A stretch of 64,000 nt of DNA from Cellulosimicrobium sp. CUA-896 (GCF_001942335.1 NZ_MKKH01000022.1:62001-126000), one strand, 5' to 3'; shown: positions 50,162 to 62,086, numbered from the stretch's first letter. A program made the numbers and translations. Notes: a model not told the origin generated them from the sequence alone.

Positions 50162-51082
50162 GTGCCCGCGCTCCCGCCCGCCGAGGTCGACGTCACGGTC
50201 GACCTCGCCCGCGGCCTGCTCGCCGCCCAGCACCCCGACCTCGCGGAGCGCCCCCTCGTCGTCGCCGCGCACGGCTGGGACAACGTGGTGCTGCGCCTCG
50301 GGGACGACCTCGCGCTGCGCCTCCCCCGGCGCGCCGCGGCCGCCGAGCTCGTCCGGCACGAGCTGGAGTGGCTGCCGCGGCTCGCACCGCGCCTGCCGGT
50401 GCCGGTGCCCGCGCCGCTGCGCGCGGGGAGGCCGAGCGACGGCTCGCGCGGGCCCGCCTACCCGTGGGCGTGGAGCGTCGTGCCGTGGTTCGACGGCCGC
50501 CCCGCGTGGGCCGTCCCGCCCGCCGCGCGCTCGGGCCTCGTCGCGTCGCTCGCCCGGTTCGTCGCGGCCCTCCACCGGCCCGCACCGGCCGACGCGCCGG
50601 CGAACCCCTTCCGCGGGGTGGCGCTCGGCGAACGCGACGCGGCGGTGCGCGCGCGGCTGCGCGGCGACGACGTGCCGGGCGCCGCCGCCCTGCTCGCCCT
50701 GTGGGCGCGCCTCGTCGAGACCCCGGCGTGGGACGGGCCCGCGGTCTGGCTCCACGGCGACCTGCACCCGGCGAACCTCGTCGCGACCGGCGGCGACGCC
50801 CGCCCGGCGACCCTCGCGGCCGTCGTGGACTTCGGCGACCTCACCGCGGGCGACCCGGCGACCGACCTCGCGACGGCGTGGCTGACGTTCGACGGGCCCG
50901 GGCGTGCGGTGTTCCGCCGTCGCGTGACGGCCGCGTGCGGCACCGACGACGCGACGTGGGACCGGGCGCGCGCCTGGGCGGTCGCCCTGGCGGCGATGCT
51001 GCTGCGCCACTCGGCCGACGAGGCACCGCACCTGCGCGCGATGGGCGAGCACGCGCGCGACCAGGTGCTCGCGGGCACGTGA
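50162..51082 (+). CDS. Aminoglycoside phosphotransferase (APH) family protein
   Basis: The 306-residue kinase-like fold shows the Brenner motif WLHGDLHPANLVATG, with catalytic Asp, and the metal motif VVDFGDLTAGDPATDLA. The N-lobe (LVVAAHGWDNVVLRLGDDLA) has no classical Gly-rich loop, as in many APH proteins. The substrate may be an aminoglycoside, macrolide or a metabolite such as homoserine. Chromosomal placement among housekeeping genes argues against acquired resistance. Confidence 0.88.
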   Translation: MPALPPAEVDVTVDLARGLLAAQHPDLAERPLVVAAHGWDNVVLRLGDDLALRLPRRAAAAELVRHELEWLPRLAPRLPVPVPAPLRAGRPSDGSRGPAYPWAWSVVPWFDGRPAWAVPPAARSGLVASLARFVAALHRPAPADAPANPFRGVALGERDAAVRARLRGDDVPGAAALLALWARLVETPAWDGPAVWLHGDLHPANLVATGGDARPATLAAVVDFGDLTAGDPATDLATAWLTFDGPGRAVFRRRVTAACGTDDATWDRARAWAVALAAMLLRHSADEAPHLRAMGEHARDQVLAGT

Positions 51083-51100
51083 GGGCGCGCGGCGGGACCG

Positions 51101-51526
51101 TCAGGAGGTGACGGCGGTGTACGAGCGCCGCACCATCTCCTCCAGCACGTCCAGGTCCACGGCCTCGAGGTCCTTGACGTACAGGCAGCTCTTGCCGGTC
51201 GTGTGCGGGCCCAGGCGCTCGAGCAGCTCCGGGTACCGCTCGACGCCGTCCACGAGGTACACGGTCGTGGCGGCCTTGCGGGGAGAGAAGCCGACCGCGC
51301 ACATGTCGCCCTCGCGGCCGCTGTCGTAGCGGTAGTGGTAGCTGCCGAAGCCGACGATCGACGGCCCCCACATCCGCGGCGGCTGCCCGGTCACGCGCGA
51401 CAGCACCTCGACGAGACGGTGGGCGTCCCGCCGCCGCACGGGGTGCTCGACGGCGTCGAGGAACGCCGCGACGTCCTCGCCCGTCGGCTCGGTCCTGCTC
51501 GTGCTCGCCCTCGCGCCTCCCGCCAT
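51101..51526 (-). CDS. DUF1801 domain-containing protein
   Basis: A 141-residue protein with the DUF1801 pattern. It shows TEPTGEDVAAFLDAVEHPVR, RMWGPSIVGFGSYHYRYDSG, VGFSPRKAATTVYLVDG and CLYVKDLEAVDLDVLEEMV. Function unknown; the fold resembles YdhG/SufE-like iron-chaperone-type proteins. Convergent with the phosphotransferase gene, 18 bp apart. ATG at 51526 is preceded by CACACT six bases earlier, a weak leaderless-type box. Confidence 0.87.
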   Translation of the reverse strand: MAGGARASTSRTEPTGEDVAAFLDAVEHPVRRRDAHRLVEVLSRVTGQPPRMWGPSIVGFGSYHYRYDSGREGDMCAVGFSPRKAATTVYLVDGVERYPELLERLGPHTTGKSCLYVKDLEAVDLDVLEEMVRRSYTAVTS

Positions 51527-51639
51527 GCCTCCAGTGTGCCAGGCGTCCTCGCCCGCGCCCGGCGCTGCGGACATGACCGGGGACGACGACGGCGCGCCCA
51601 CCCGTCGCGGGTGGACGCGCGTCGCGCGGTGCTCGTGCG

Positions 51640-54470
<2,831 letters not shown>

Positions 54471-54631
54471 TCGTGGCTCCTTCGTGGCGAGACGGTGGCA
54501 CGGATGCCATGGTTCAGGGGGCTTTCGCCCAGCGTACGCCGGGCAGGCGCGGGAGCCGACGAGGTCGGGCCCGGGCGGCGGGCCGCGGGGCGCGCCCGCC
54601 GTGACCAGCGCCGCCGCCCAGCATACCCCAC

Positions 54632-54651
54632 ATATCTTGACGTCAAGATAT
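54632..54651 (-). promoter_or_regulatory. 20-bp perfect palindrome, probable operator of acnA
   Basis: ATATCTTGACGTCAAGATAT is fully symmetric and stands out as an AT-rich block in the GC-rich sequence. Read leftward, its TTGACG can be a -35 hexamer, with TATGCT 15 nt further as -10. A repressor bound here would block acnA transcription. The regulator is not known from this sequence; a winged-helix or LacI/GntR/MarR-type dimer would fit. Confidence 0.7.
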
Positions 54652-54680
54652 ATGGGTCCCACCCCCGGTGCGCCGGACCG

Positions 54681-54890
54681 TCACATGTCGCAGTCGCACA
54701 GCAGGTTGAGCTCGACCACCCGCTCGCCCTCGTCCGGGCGTGCCCACGCCTCGGCCTCCGCGCGCGAGGCGAACCGTCGGGGCGCGAGCCGCCCGTTCGC
54801 CATGAGCACGCTGACGCCGACGATGTCCCGCACGTCCTCGACCTCGGCCGTCCCGTCTGGCCCCGGCGCGTCGTGCGCCCGCTCGTCCAT
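54681..54890 (-). CDS. Small hypothetical protein
   Basis: A 69-residue acidic soluble protein. It contains VRDIVGVSVLMANGRLAPR and RFASRAEAEAWARPDEGERV, and ends in NLLCDCDM with a CxC near the C-terminus. No family recognised. It lies between the RNA methyltransferase gene and the acnA operator on the same strand. Upstream GAGGGG may serve as Shine-Dalgarno. The CDC tail might bind metal. Confidence 0.6.
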   Translation of the reverse strand: MDERAHDAPGPDGTAEVEDVRDIVGVSVLMANGRLAPRRFASRAEAEAWARPDEGERVVELNLLCDCDM

Positions 54891-55014
54891 CGCTCGCCCC
54901 TCGCCGCCGGACCGTGCTCCGCGTCCCTCTCGTGCCCCTCGCCCCATCGTCGCCGCCGGCCCCGCGCGGCGCACGCGCTCGGCGCCCCGTCCAGCGCTCC
55001 GGTCAGCGCTCCGG

Positions 55015-56348
55015 TCAGCGCTCGAGGACGGCGACGGCCTCCACGTGGTGCGTGTGCGGGAAGAGGTCGAGCCCGCGGACGTCGCGCAGCGCGTACCCGT
55101 GCCCGCCGAGGTAGCCGACGTCGCGCGCGAGGGCCGCCGGGTCGCACGCCACGTAGACGACGCGGGCCGGCGACGCGGCGGCGATCGCGTCCACCACCGC
55201 GCGACCGGCGCCCACCCGGGGCGGGTCGAGCACGACGACGTCCGCTCCCCCGCGCGCCACCGCCGCGGCGCCCTCCCCGCGGCCGGCGAGGACGTGCTCC
55301 ACGGCGCCGTGGTGGAGCTCCACGGTCCCGAGCCCGTGGGCGTTGCGCCGCGCGTCGCGCACCGCGCGCTCGTCGCCCTCGACGGCGACCACGCGGCCGG
55401 AACCCCCGACCGCCGCGGCGAGCGGCAGCGTGAACAGTCCCGCGCCGCGTACAGGTCAAGCACGCGGGCGCCGTCGAGGTCGCCGGCCGCGGCGAGGACG
55501 GCCTCCGCGAGCGCCGTCGGCGCGCCGCGGTGCACCTGCCAGAAGCCCGCCGCCGCGACGCGGAAGGCGTGCTCGGCGCCGGCGACCTCGACCCGCTCGG
55601 CGACGCCGCGCCGTGCGTTGGGACGGCGGTCGACCGATCCGCCGCGCCACGGCTCGCCGTCGACGAGGAGCAGGGGCGCGGACGCGCTCGGCGCCACGAG
55701 CTCGAGGCGCGTCCCCGCGCGCCACCGCCGGGTCCAGACGCGCTCGCGCTCGGCCAGCGCGGCGACGTCGTCGGTCGCGAGCGGCATCGCGTCGAGCGGC
55801 ACGACGTCGTGCGAGCGGTACCGGTGCATCCCGGCGCGGCCGGCGTCGTCGGCCACGAGGTCGATGCGCGTGCGGTAGCCGAGGCCGCCGCGCTCGTCGT
55901 CACCGGCGAGTCCGGCGACCTCGAGCCGCAGGCCCGGCTCGCCCGCGACGTCGACGCCGGCGAGGCGGCGCAGCTGCTCGGCGAGCACGTCGCGCTTCCA
56001 CGTCCGCTGCGCGGGCAGCGCGACGTGCGCCAGCTCGCCCCCGCCGACGCCCCCGGGTCCGGCCGCGGGCCACGCGCTCGGCACCCGGTCGGCGGACGCC
56101 TCGAGCACCTCGACGGCGTCGGCGCGCCAGAACTTCGCGCCCTCCGCACCCTCGGTGACGCGCGCGCGCACGCGCTCGCCGGGGAGCGCGTGCCGGACGA
56201 ACACGACGCGCCCCTCGTGCCGCGCGACGCAGTGCCCGCCGTGGGCGACGGGACCGACCTCGAGCTCGATCTCGGCGTGGTCCGTGGCGTCGGGCCGCGG
56301 GGCGCGGCGGGCGGGGGCGGCGGACCGGTCCTGCGGGGTGGAGGGCAT
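55015..56348 (-). CDS. Class I SAM-dependent RNA uracil-5-methyltransferase, TrmA/RumA family (frame broken once)
   Basis: An N-terminal TRAM domain (EIELEVGPVAHGGHCVARHE) precedes the methyltransferase. The SAM site is VLDLYA-GAGLFTLPLA, the catalytic strand is VVLDPPRVGAG, and the nucleophilic Cys and base are in VVYVACDPAALARDVGYL. It probably makes m5U in 23S rRNA or tRNA. The frame breaks near 55446 inside motif I; one base restores 444 residues. In M. tuberculosis the homologue Rv2689c also precedes the transporter gene. ATG 56348 follows GATACT by seven bases. Confidence 0.9.
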
Positions 56349-56377
56349 GGTCCCCAGTATCGCGGACACGCCGCCCG

Positions 56378-58381
56378 TCAGGTCCCGGGGTAGCGCGGGC
56401 GGAAGCCCTCGCCCTCGAGCCCGGTGTGGCCCTGCGACGAGGAGAGCTGCCAGGGCACGGAGGCGACGACGACGCCGGGCGTGAACAGCAGGCGCCCCTT
56501 GAGCCGCAGCGCGCTCTGGTTGTGCAGGAGCTGCTCCCACCAGTGGCCCACGACGTACTCGGGGATGTACACGACGACGAGGTCGCGCGGGGACTCGCGG
56601 CGCACGGAGCGCACGTACTGCAGCACGGGCCGCGTGATCTCGCGGAACGGCGAGTCCAGGACGCGCAGCGGGACGGGCAGGTCGAGGGCCTCCCACTCGC
56701 GCATGAGCTCGGTGACGTCCTCCGGGTCGACGCCGACGGTGACGGCCTCGATGACCGACGGGCGCGAGGCGCGGGCGTAGGCGAGGGCGCGCAGCGTCGG
56801 CTTGTGGATCTTCGACACGAGGACCACGGCGTGCACGCGGCTCGGCAGGGCGCGCGCCTGCGCGACGTCGTCCCCGAGCGCGAGCTCCTCGCGCACCGTG
56901 TCGTAGTGGGTGCGCACGGCACGCATGAGCACGAAGACGACGCCCATCGCGAGCAGCGCGATCCAGGCGCCGTGCGTGAACTTCGTGACGAGGACGATGA
57001 CGAGCACCGATCCGGTCATCGCGAGGCCGACGGCGTTGACGACGCGCGAGCGCCGCATGCGCGCCCGTTCGCGGGGCTGGTGCTCGCGGCGCAGCGCGCG
57101 CGTCCAGTGCCGCACCATGCCCAGCTGCGAGAGCGTGAACGAGACGAACACGCCGACGATGTACAGCTGGATGAGGCGGGTGACCTCGGCGTCGAAGGCC
57201 CAGATGAGGACGATCGCCGCGACCGCGAGCGTGAGGATGCCGTTGGAGAACGCGAGCCGGTCCCCGCGCGTGTGGAGCTGGCGCGGCAGGTAGCCGTCCT
57301 TGGCGAGGATCGACCCGAGCACCGGGAAGCCGTTGAACGCCGTGTTGGCCGCGAGCACGAGGATGATGCCCGTGACGGCCGAGACGACGTAGAACGCGAG
57401 CGGGAAGCCGCTGAACACCGCCTCCGCGAGCTGGCCGATGACGGGGTGCTGCACGTAGTCCTCGGGCAGCGGCTCGCCGCCGGACGACAGCTGCAGGTGC
57501 GGGTCCTCGGCGTAGTGCACGCCGGTGGCCCGCGCCAGCAGCAGGATCGACAGGATCATCACGGCGGAGATGCCGCCGAGCAGGGCGAGCGTGGTGGCCG
57601 CGTTGCGCGACTTCGGCTTGCGGAAGGCGGGGACGCCGTTGCTGATCGCCTCGACGCCGGTGAGCGCCGCGCAGCCCGAGGCGAACGCCCGCGCGACGAG
57701 GAAGGCGCCGGCGATGCCCATGAGCCCCTGGTCGAACCCGTCCTGGGCGACGAGCTCGAAGTCGGCGCTCTCGGCCTGGGGCAGCGTGCCGGTGAGGTAG
57801 CGGAAGAAGCCCACGACCGCCGTCGTGCCGATGGCGAGCATGAACAGGTAGACGGGGACCGCGAAGAAGGTCCCGGACTCCTTCACCCCGCGCAGGTTCA
57901 CGAGCGTGAGCAGCACGACGAGGGCGATGGCGAACGCCGCCTCGTGCCCGCGCAGCGCCGGGATCGCGCTGGCCGCGTACTGGGCGCCGGACGAGATCGA
58001 CACGGCCACGGTGAGGACGTAGTCGACGAGCAGCGCGGAAGCCACCCCCACGCCCGCGCTCGGGCCGAGGTTGACCGTCGCGACCTCGTAGTCGCCCCCG
58101 CCCGACGGGTACGCGCGGACGTTCTGCCGGTAGGACGCCACGACGGTCAGCAGCACGACGACGACCGCGAGGCCCACCCACGGGGAGATCGTCGTCGCCG
58201 TCAGGCCCGCGATCGCGAGGGTGAGGAGGATCTCGTCCGGGGCGTAGGCGACCGACGAGAGCGCGTCCGAGGCGAACACCGGCAGCGCGAGGCGCTTGGG
58301 CAGCAGCGTGTGCCCCAGACGTTCGCTGCGGACCGGCCGCCCGACGAGCAGCCGCTTGGCGGCATCCGCGATCTCCGACAC
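56378..58381 (-). CDS. KimA-like APC-superfamily potassium transporter
   Basis: Intact 667 residues with about 12 transmembrane helices and a C-terminal cytosolic Usp-like domain (about 495-660). The blocks SDALSSVAYAPDEILLT, AYPSGGGDYEVA, LLVDYVLTVAVSISSGAQYA, NLRGVKESGTFF, SGCAALTGVEAISNGVPAF and LAANTAFNGFPVLGSILAKD closely follow B. subtilis KimA (YdaO), a c-di-AMP-controlled K+ importer (sequence compared from memory). The general annotation is amino acid permease. It is divergent from two TrkA-type genes, which supports K+ transport. GTG at 58381 is 8 nt after a TAGCAT box. Confidence 0.88.
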   Translation of the reverse strand: MSEIADAAKRLLVGRPVRSERLGHTLLPKRLALPVFASDALSSVAYAPDEILLTLAIAGLTATTISPWVGLAVVVVLLTVVASYRQNVRAYPSGGGDYEVATVNLGPSAGVGVASALLVDYVLTVAVSISSGAQYAASAIPALRGHEAAFAIALVVLLTLVNLRGVKESGTFFAVPVYLFMLAIGTTAVVGFFRYLTGTLPQAESADFELVAQDGFDQGLMGIAGAFLVARAFASGCAALTGVEAISNGVPAFRKPKSRNAATTLALLGGISAVMILSILLLARATGVHYAEDPHLQLSSGGEPLPEDYVQHPVIGQLAEAVFSGFPLAFYVVSAVTGIILVLAANTAFNGFPVLGSILAKDGYLPRQLHTRGDRLAFSNGILTLAVAAIVLIWAFDAEVTRLIQLYIVGVFVSFTLSQLGMVRHWTRALRREHQPRERARMRRSRVVNAVGLAMTGSVLVIVLVTKFTHGAWIALLAMGVVFVLMRAVRTHYDTVREELALGDDVAQARALPSRVHAVVLVSKIHKPTLRALAYARASRPSVIEAVTVGVDPEDVTELMREWEALDLPVPLRVLDSPFREITRPVLQYVRSVRRESPRDLVVVYIPEYVVGHWWEQLLHNQSALRLKGRLLFTPGVVVASVPWQLSSSQGHTGLEGEGFRPRYPGT

Positions 58382-58389
58382 GAGGCCTC

Positions 58390-58395
58390 ATGCTA
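58390..58395 (-). promoter_or_regulatory. -10 box of the kimA-like gene
   Basis: TAGCAT on the minus strand; eight bases (GAGGCCTC) separate it from the GTG. GAGG could give weak Shine-Dalgarno pairing, but with a very short leader. Confidence 0.45.
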
Positions 58396-58459
58396 TGCCC
58401 GCCGCGCCGCGTCCGCGCCGGGGCGCGCGGTCCTTCGGCGCGGAGGCCGGGATGCGGTA

Positions 58460-58465
58460 TAGCGT
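58460..58465 (+). promoter_or_regulatory. -10 box of ceoB-like gene
   Basis: TAGCGT within TATAGCGT, seven bases before the GTG at 58473. With the box at 58390 it makes a back-to-back pair in the 91-bp divergent gap. Confidence 0.55.
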
Positions 58466-58472
58466 TCGGTGC

Positions 58473-59140
58473 GTGCACTTCGTGATCATGGGCTGCGGCC
58501 GCGTCGGGGCCACGCTCGCCCAGTCGCTCGAGGGCAGCGGCCACTCGGTGGCGGTCGTCGACCAGAACCCGGACGCGTTCCGGCGCCTGCCCGGGGAGTT
58601 CACGGGCAAGAAGGTGACCGGCGTCGGCTTCGACCGGGACACGCTCGTGCAGGCCGGCATCGAGGACGCCTACGCGTTCGCGGCGGTGTCGGACGGCGAC
58701 AACTCGAACATCCTCTCCGCCCGCGTGGTGCGCGAGACGTACGGGGTCGAGAAGGTGGTGGCGCGCATCTACGACCCGCAGCGCGCGGAGATCTACCAGC
58801 GGCTCGGCATCCCGACCGTCGCCACGGTGCGCTGGACGGCGGACCAGGTGCTGCGCCGCATGCTGCCGCTCGGCGCGACGGACGAGTACCGGGACCCGTC
58901 CGGGCGGGTCCGTCTCGCCCAGGTCGACTTCCACCCCGGCTGGGTGGGGCGCACGGTGCGCGCGATCGAGCAGGCGACCGGCGCCCGGGTGGCGTTCGTC
59001 AGCCGGTTCGGCGACGGCACGCTGGTCACGGACCGCACGGTGCTGCAGGAGAACGACGTGCTCCACGTGCTCATGGGGTCCGAGGAGGCGCCCGCGGTCG
59101 AGCGGCTCCTCACGCGGGCGCCCGGACGGAGGCGGACTGA
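58473..59140 (+). CDS. TrkA-type potassium regulatory protein, CeoB-like (frame broken near the end)
   Basis: An RCK protein. RCK-N has the Rossmann motif VIMGCGRVGATLAQSLEG and VVDQNPDAFRRLPGEF; RCK-C follows from about 140 (VDFHPGWVGRTVRAIE). It binds NAD(H) or nucleotides and controls a K+ transport partner. The body frame runs past the next gene's start. A one-base loss between about 59118 and 59136 would bring the TGA at 59138 into frame, overlapping the next ATG. That gives 222 residues, normal for CeoB. Confidence 0.87.
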
Positions 59141-59922
59141 TGCGGGTCGTCATCGCCGGGGCCGGCTCCGTCGGCCGGTCCATCGCGCGCGAGCTGCTCA
59201 GCCACGACCACGAGGTCATGCTCATCGACAAGCAGCCCGCGGCCATGCGCGTGGCGCAGGTCGCCGACGCCGACTGGCTGCTCGCCGACGCGTGCGAGCT
59301 GTCCTCGCTCGGGGAGGCGAAGGTCGACGAGTGCGACGTCATCGTCGCCGCGACCGGCGACGACAAGGTGAACCTCGTGGTCTCGCTGCTCGCGAAGACC
59401 GAGTTCGGGGTGCCGCGCACGGTGGCGCGGGTGAACAACCCGAAGAACGAGTGGATGTTCGACGAGTCGTGGGGCGTCGACGTCGCGGTGTCCACCCCGC
59501 GGATCATGACCGCGATGGTCGAGGAGGCCGTCGCCGTCGGCGACCTCGTGCGGATCTTCACGTTCCACCAGTCGGGTGCCGACATCCTGGAGGTCACCCT
59601 GCCCGCGTCCTCGCCCCTCGTCGGGCGCCGCGTCGGCGCGGTGGAGTGGCCGGCGGACACGGTGCTGGCGGCCGTCGTGCGCGGCACGCGACCCATGGCG
59701 CCCACCGGGGACGACACGCTCGAGGCGGGCGACGAGCTGCTGCTCGTGACGGGCAACGAGGCCGACGAGGAGGCGCTGGCGCGCCTGCTCGTCACGCCGC
59801 CGGACGGCGACGTCGACGCGCGCGGCGTCGCGACCGTGCTGCCTCCCGCCGACGACGGCGGTGTCCCGCTGCCGCCCGCGTTCGACGAGGCCGTCGACGG
59901 TCCGGAGGAGGACGAGCGCTGA
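59140..59922 (+). CDS. TrkA-type potassium regulatory protein, CeoC-like
   Basis: The second RCK protein, 260 residues. Its Rossmann motif is VVIAGAGSVGRSIARELLSH; VMLIDKQPAAMRVAQ and DVIVAATGDDKVNLVVSLLA complete RCK-N. RCK-C (about 140-225: DILEVTLPASSPLVGRRVGA) follows, and an acidic tail ends in DGPEEDER. It overlaps the ceoB-like stop by one base, so both are co-translated. The paralogous pair next to a KimA-like transporter suggests a K+ module. Confidence 0.93.
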   Translation: MRVVIAGAGSVGRSIARELLSHDHEVMLIDKQPAAMRVAQVADADWLLADACELSSLGEAKVDECDVIVAATGDDKVNLVVSLLAKTEFGVPRTVARVNNPKNEWMFDESWGVDVAVSTPRIMTAMVEEAVAVGDLVRIFTFHQSGADILEVTLPASSPLVGRRVGAVEWPADTVLAAVVRGTRPMAPTGDDTLEAGDELLLVTGNEADEEALARLLVTPPDGDVDARGVATVLPPADDGGVPLPPAFDEAVDGPEEDER

Positions 59923-59925
59923 CGG

Positions 59926-60747
59926 TCAGGCGTGGCGGCGCCGCACCAGCACCCACGTGAGCCACAGCACGAGCGCCCACAGCGGCAGGCCCATGACGAG
60001 GCGTGCGGTGCCGAGCCACCCCACGGACCCCTCGAGGTAGAGGGGCACCTGCACGGCCAGGCGCGCGGCGAACAGCCCCACCCACAGCCAGGTCGCGGCG
60101 GCGTAGCGGCGCAGGAGCGTCCGGTCGGAGCGCCACGCGCGCGCCCACCGCGCGAACGCCCCCGGCTCCGGGGACCGTGCCGCCGCGTCCTCGGAGGACG
60201 CCGTGCCGACGCCGAACCCGCTGCGCAGGCCCTCGACGACCAGGCCCACGAGCGGCCAGCGCACGGCGAGCGAGACGAGCAGCGCGACGAGGTAGGCGGC
60301 GTTGGTCCACAGGCCCCACGCGAAGTAGTCCTGCGCCTCGCCCGAGCGCCACGCCCACACGACGCCGATCGCCACGCCGAGCAGGCCGCCGAGCGCCTGG
60401 GTGAGCGGGGTGCGCTGCACGAGACGGGCCGCGACCGCGACGAGCGCGACGGCGACCGACGCCACGAGCGACCACGTCAGGTCGGTCGTCGCGACGAAGG
60501 CGACGACGAACACCAGGCCCGGGGCCACCGACTCGACCAGGCCGCGGACACCGCCCACGGCCTCGGCGACGGAGAACTGCTCCCCGGCGAGCGCACGCAC
60601 GCCCCGCGCGGTGCCGTTCTCGGGCGCCGCGACGTCGTCGACCGCCGTCTCCACGCCCTCGACCTCGGGCCGCGCGTCGTGCGCGCCGCCGTCACGGGGC
60701 GCGCCGTGCGCCCCGTCGCCGGTGCCGGGCGTCGTGCTGCTCGTCAT
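59926..60747 (-). CDS. DUF3159 family membrane protein
   Basis: The 273-residue protein has an acidic, disordered N-terminus of about 55 residues, then about six hydrophobic helices. These include VESVAPGLVFVVAFVATTDL, LTQALGGLLGVAIGVVWAWR and the C-terminal VMGLPLWALVLWLTWVLVRR. The pattern matches DUF3159 (Rv2693c-like). Function unknown; it is always near the Ceo pair and the OB-fold gene in actinobacteria as I recall. It is convergent with the ceoC-like gene, 3 bp apart. Confidence 0.87.
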   Translation of the reverse strand: MTSSTTPGTGDGAHGAPRDGGAHDARPEVEGVETAVDDVAAPENGTARGVRALAGEQFSVAEAVGGVRGLVESVAPGLVFVVAFVATTDLTWSLVASVAVALVAVAARLVQRTPLTQALGGLLGVAIGVVWAWRSGEAQDYFAWGLWTNAAYLVALLVSLAVRWPLVGLVVEGLRSGFGVGTASSEDAAARSPEPGAFARWARAWRSDRTLLRRYAAATWLWVGLFAARLAVQVPLYLEGSVGWLGTARLVMGLPLWALVLWLTWVLVRRRHA

Positions 60748-60833
60748 GGTGCGGTGTCCTCGCAGGGGTCAGGGAGCGGGTCGAGGGGCGGCCCGGCGGC
60801 ACCGCCGCCGGGGCGCCCGCAGGGACGGACGCG

Positions 60834-61208
60834 TCACTCGCCGGGGCGCGGGAGCAGCTCGTAGCGCGGGTTGAACATGGTGCGCCGGCCGTCCACGTCG
60901 CACACCAGGCCCTCGACGAGGGCTCGTCGCCCCGGCTCGACGCCCGCGATGCGCCGGCGACCCAGCCACACGAGGTCGATCGTGCCCGAGCCGTCGAACA
61001 GCTCCACCTCGACGGTGGGGACGCCCTCGCGCGGCCGCAGCACCACGGAGCGCAGCACGCCCGTCACGCGGGCGCGGCGACGGTTCGGCAGCTCCGAGAC
61101 CGCACGGCAGCCGGCCTGACGGGCCGCCTCCGTCCGTTCCTCGACGGCGGCGACCTCGTCCTGGGACGCGAGCGCCGCGTGCCAGGCGTCGCGCAGGGTA
61201 GGGCTCAC
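60834..61208 (-). CDS. OB-fold nucleic-acid-binding domain protein
   Basis: A 124-residue protein. A helical N-terminus (ERTEAARQAGCRAVSELPNR) is followed by an OB fold: RARVTGVLRSVVLRPREGVP, VEVELFDGSGTIDLVWLGRR and GVEPGRRALVEGLVC. This resembles the tRNA-anticodon/RecG OB class, as in Rv2694c. It may bind single-stranded nucleic acid; no partner is known. It starts 1 nt before the DUF3710 stop and is therefore coupled to it. Confidence 0.85.
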   Translation of the reverse strand: MSPTLRDAWHAALASQDEVAAVEERTEAARQAGCRAVSELPNRRRARVTGVLRSVVLRPREGVPTVEVELFDGSGTIDLVWLGRRRIAGVEPGRRALVEGLVCDVDGRRTMFNPRYELLPRPGE

Positions 61209-61209
61209 G

Positions 61210-61946
61210 TCAGCGGATCTCCGTGATCTCGGGCCCGCGGGTGAGCGGGTCGAACGACGGTGTCTCGGGGCCGGTCGGCGCGGCGGCCGCCGGCGCCGGT
61301 GCCTTGCCCGGCAGGTGCAGCGTGAGCAGGTCGCGGGGCGGACGGGGGCTCTGGTCGCGCACCACGACGATGTTGGCGAACACCGACTCGAGCAGGCGCG
61401 CCTCCTGCGGGTCCACGGCCGCCTTGCCGGTCAGCACGCCGCGCAGGAACCAGCGCGGTCCGTCGACCCCGACGAAGCGCGCGGGGCGCACGCCGGTCCG
61501 GCCGTCGGGCGCCTGCGCGGGGATGCGGGCGATGAGCTCGCGCCCGAACGTGCCCGGCACGTCGTCCACGGTGCCGCCCTGCTTGGTGACGGACGCCGCG
61601 ATCTCGCCCCGGATCTCGTCCCAGATGCCGTCGGTGCGCGGCGCGGCGAAGGCCTGCACCTGCAGGCCCGAGCCCGCGACGGCGCACGCGACACCGGTGA
61701 TCCGCTGCGTCTTCTTGTCGACCTCCATGCGCAGCTCCATCCCGGGGACGCCGGGCAGCCACACGGCACCGAGGTCAAGACGGGGACCGCGCTCGGGGAC
61801 CTGCGACGAGTCGTACGGCCCCCGCGCAGCACCGGACGCGCCGTCCTGCGCTGCCGCGGCCGCCTCGGGCGTCGTGGTCCCCTCGGCGTCGGGCGCGGCG
61901 AGGACTCGTCCGGCTGCGACGACCTGGAGCGACGGAACAGACCCAC
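61210..61946 (-). CDS. DUF3710 domain-containing protein (frame broken once)
   Basis: The N-terminus [16 protein letters not shown] is typical of the family. The body has [39 protein letters not shown] and [20 protein letters not shown]. The two parts are one base apart near 61900 (TCGCCGCG for TCGGCCGCG); repaired length is 245 residues. GTG 61946 has AAGGAG eight bases upstream. Function unknown. It is located between dut and the OB-fold gene as in Rv2696c. Confidence 0.86.
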
Positions 61947-62086
61947 GAAAGAGCTCCTTCACCTGCCCGAGCGGCTGCCCGGGACTCCTGCCGGGGCGCT
62001 CGCCCCGTCCTTCCACACTAGCCCCCGCGCGGCGTGACGAGCGCCACGTGCTCAGCGCGCCCGGCGGCCGGGCGCGACCACGCCCG

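Noticed and set aside
50162-51082. Acquired aminoglycoside resistance gene
   Set aside because: The APH fold is present, but codon use and neighbours are chromosomal and there are no mobile elements; the substrate could be a metabolite.
58382-58472. c-di-AMP riboswitch ahead of the kimA-like gene
   Set aside because: The divergent gap is 91 bp and the gene appears to have almost no leader, so the aptamer cannot fit.
54681-59795. A single open frame of about 1,700 codons on the minus strand
   Set aside because: It joins the shadow of the RCK genes, the shadow of the transporter, most of the RNA methyltransferase and the small 69-residue gene. In GC-rich DNA such long open frames arise by chance; only two stretches match protein families.
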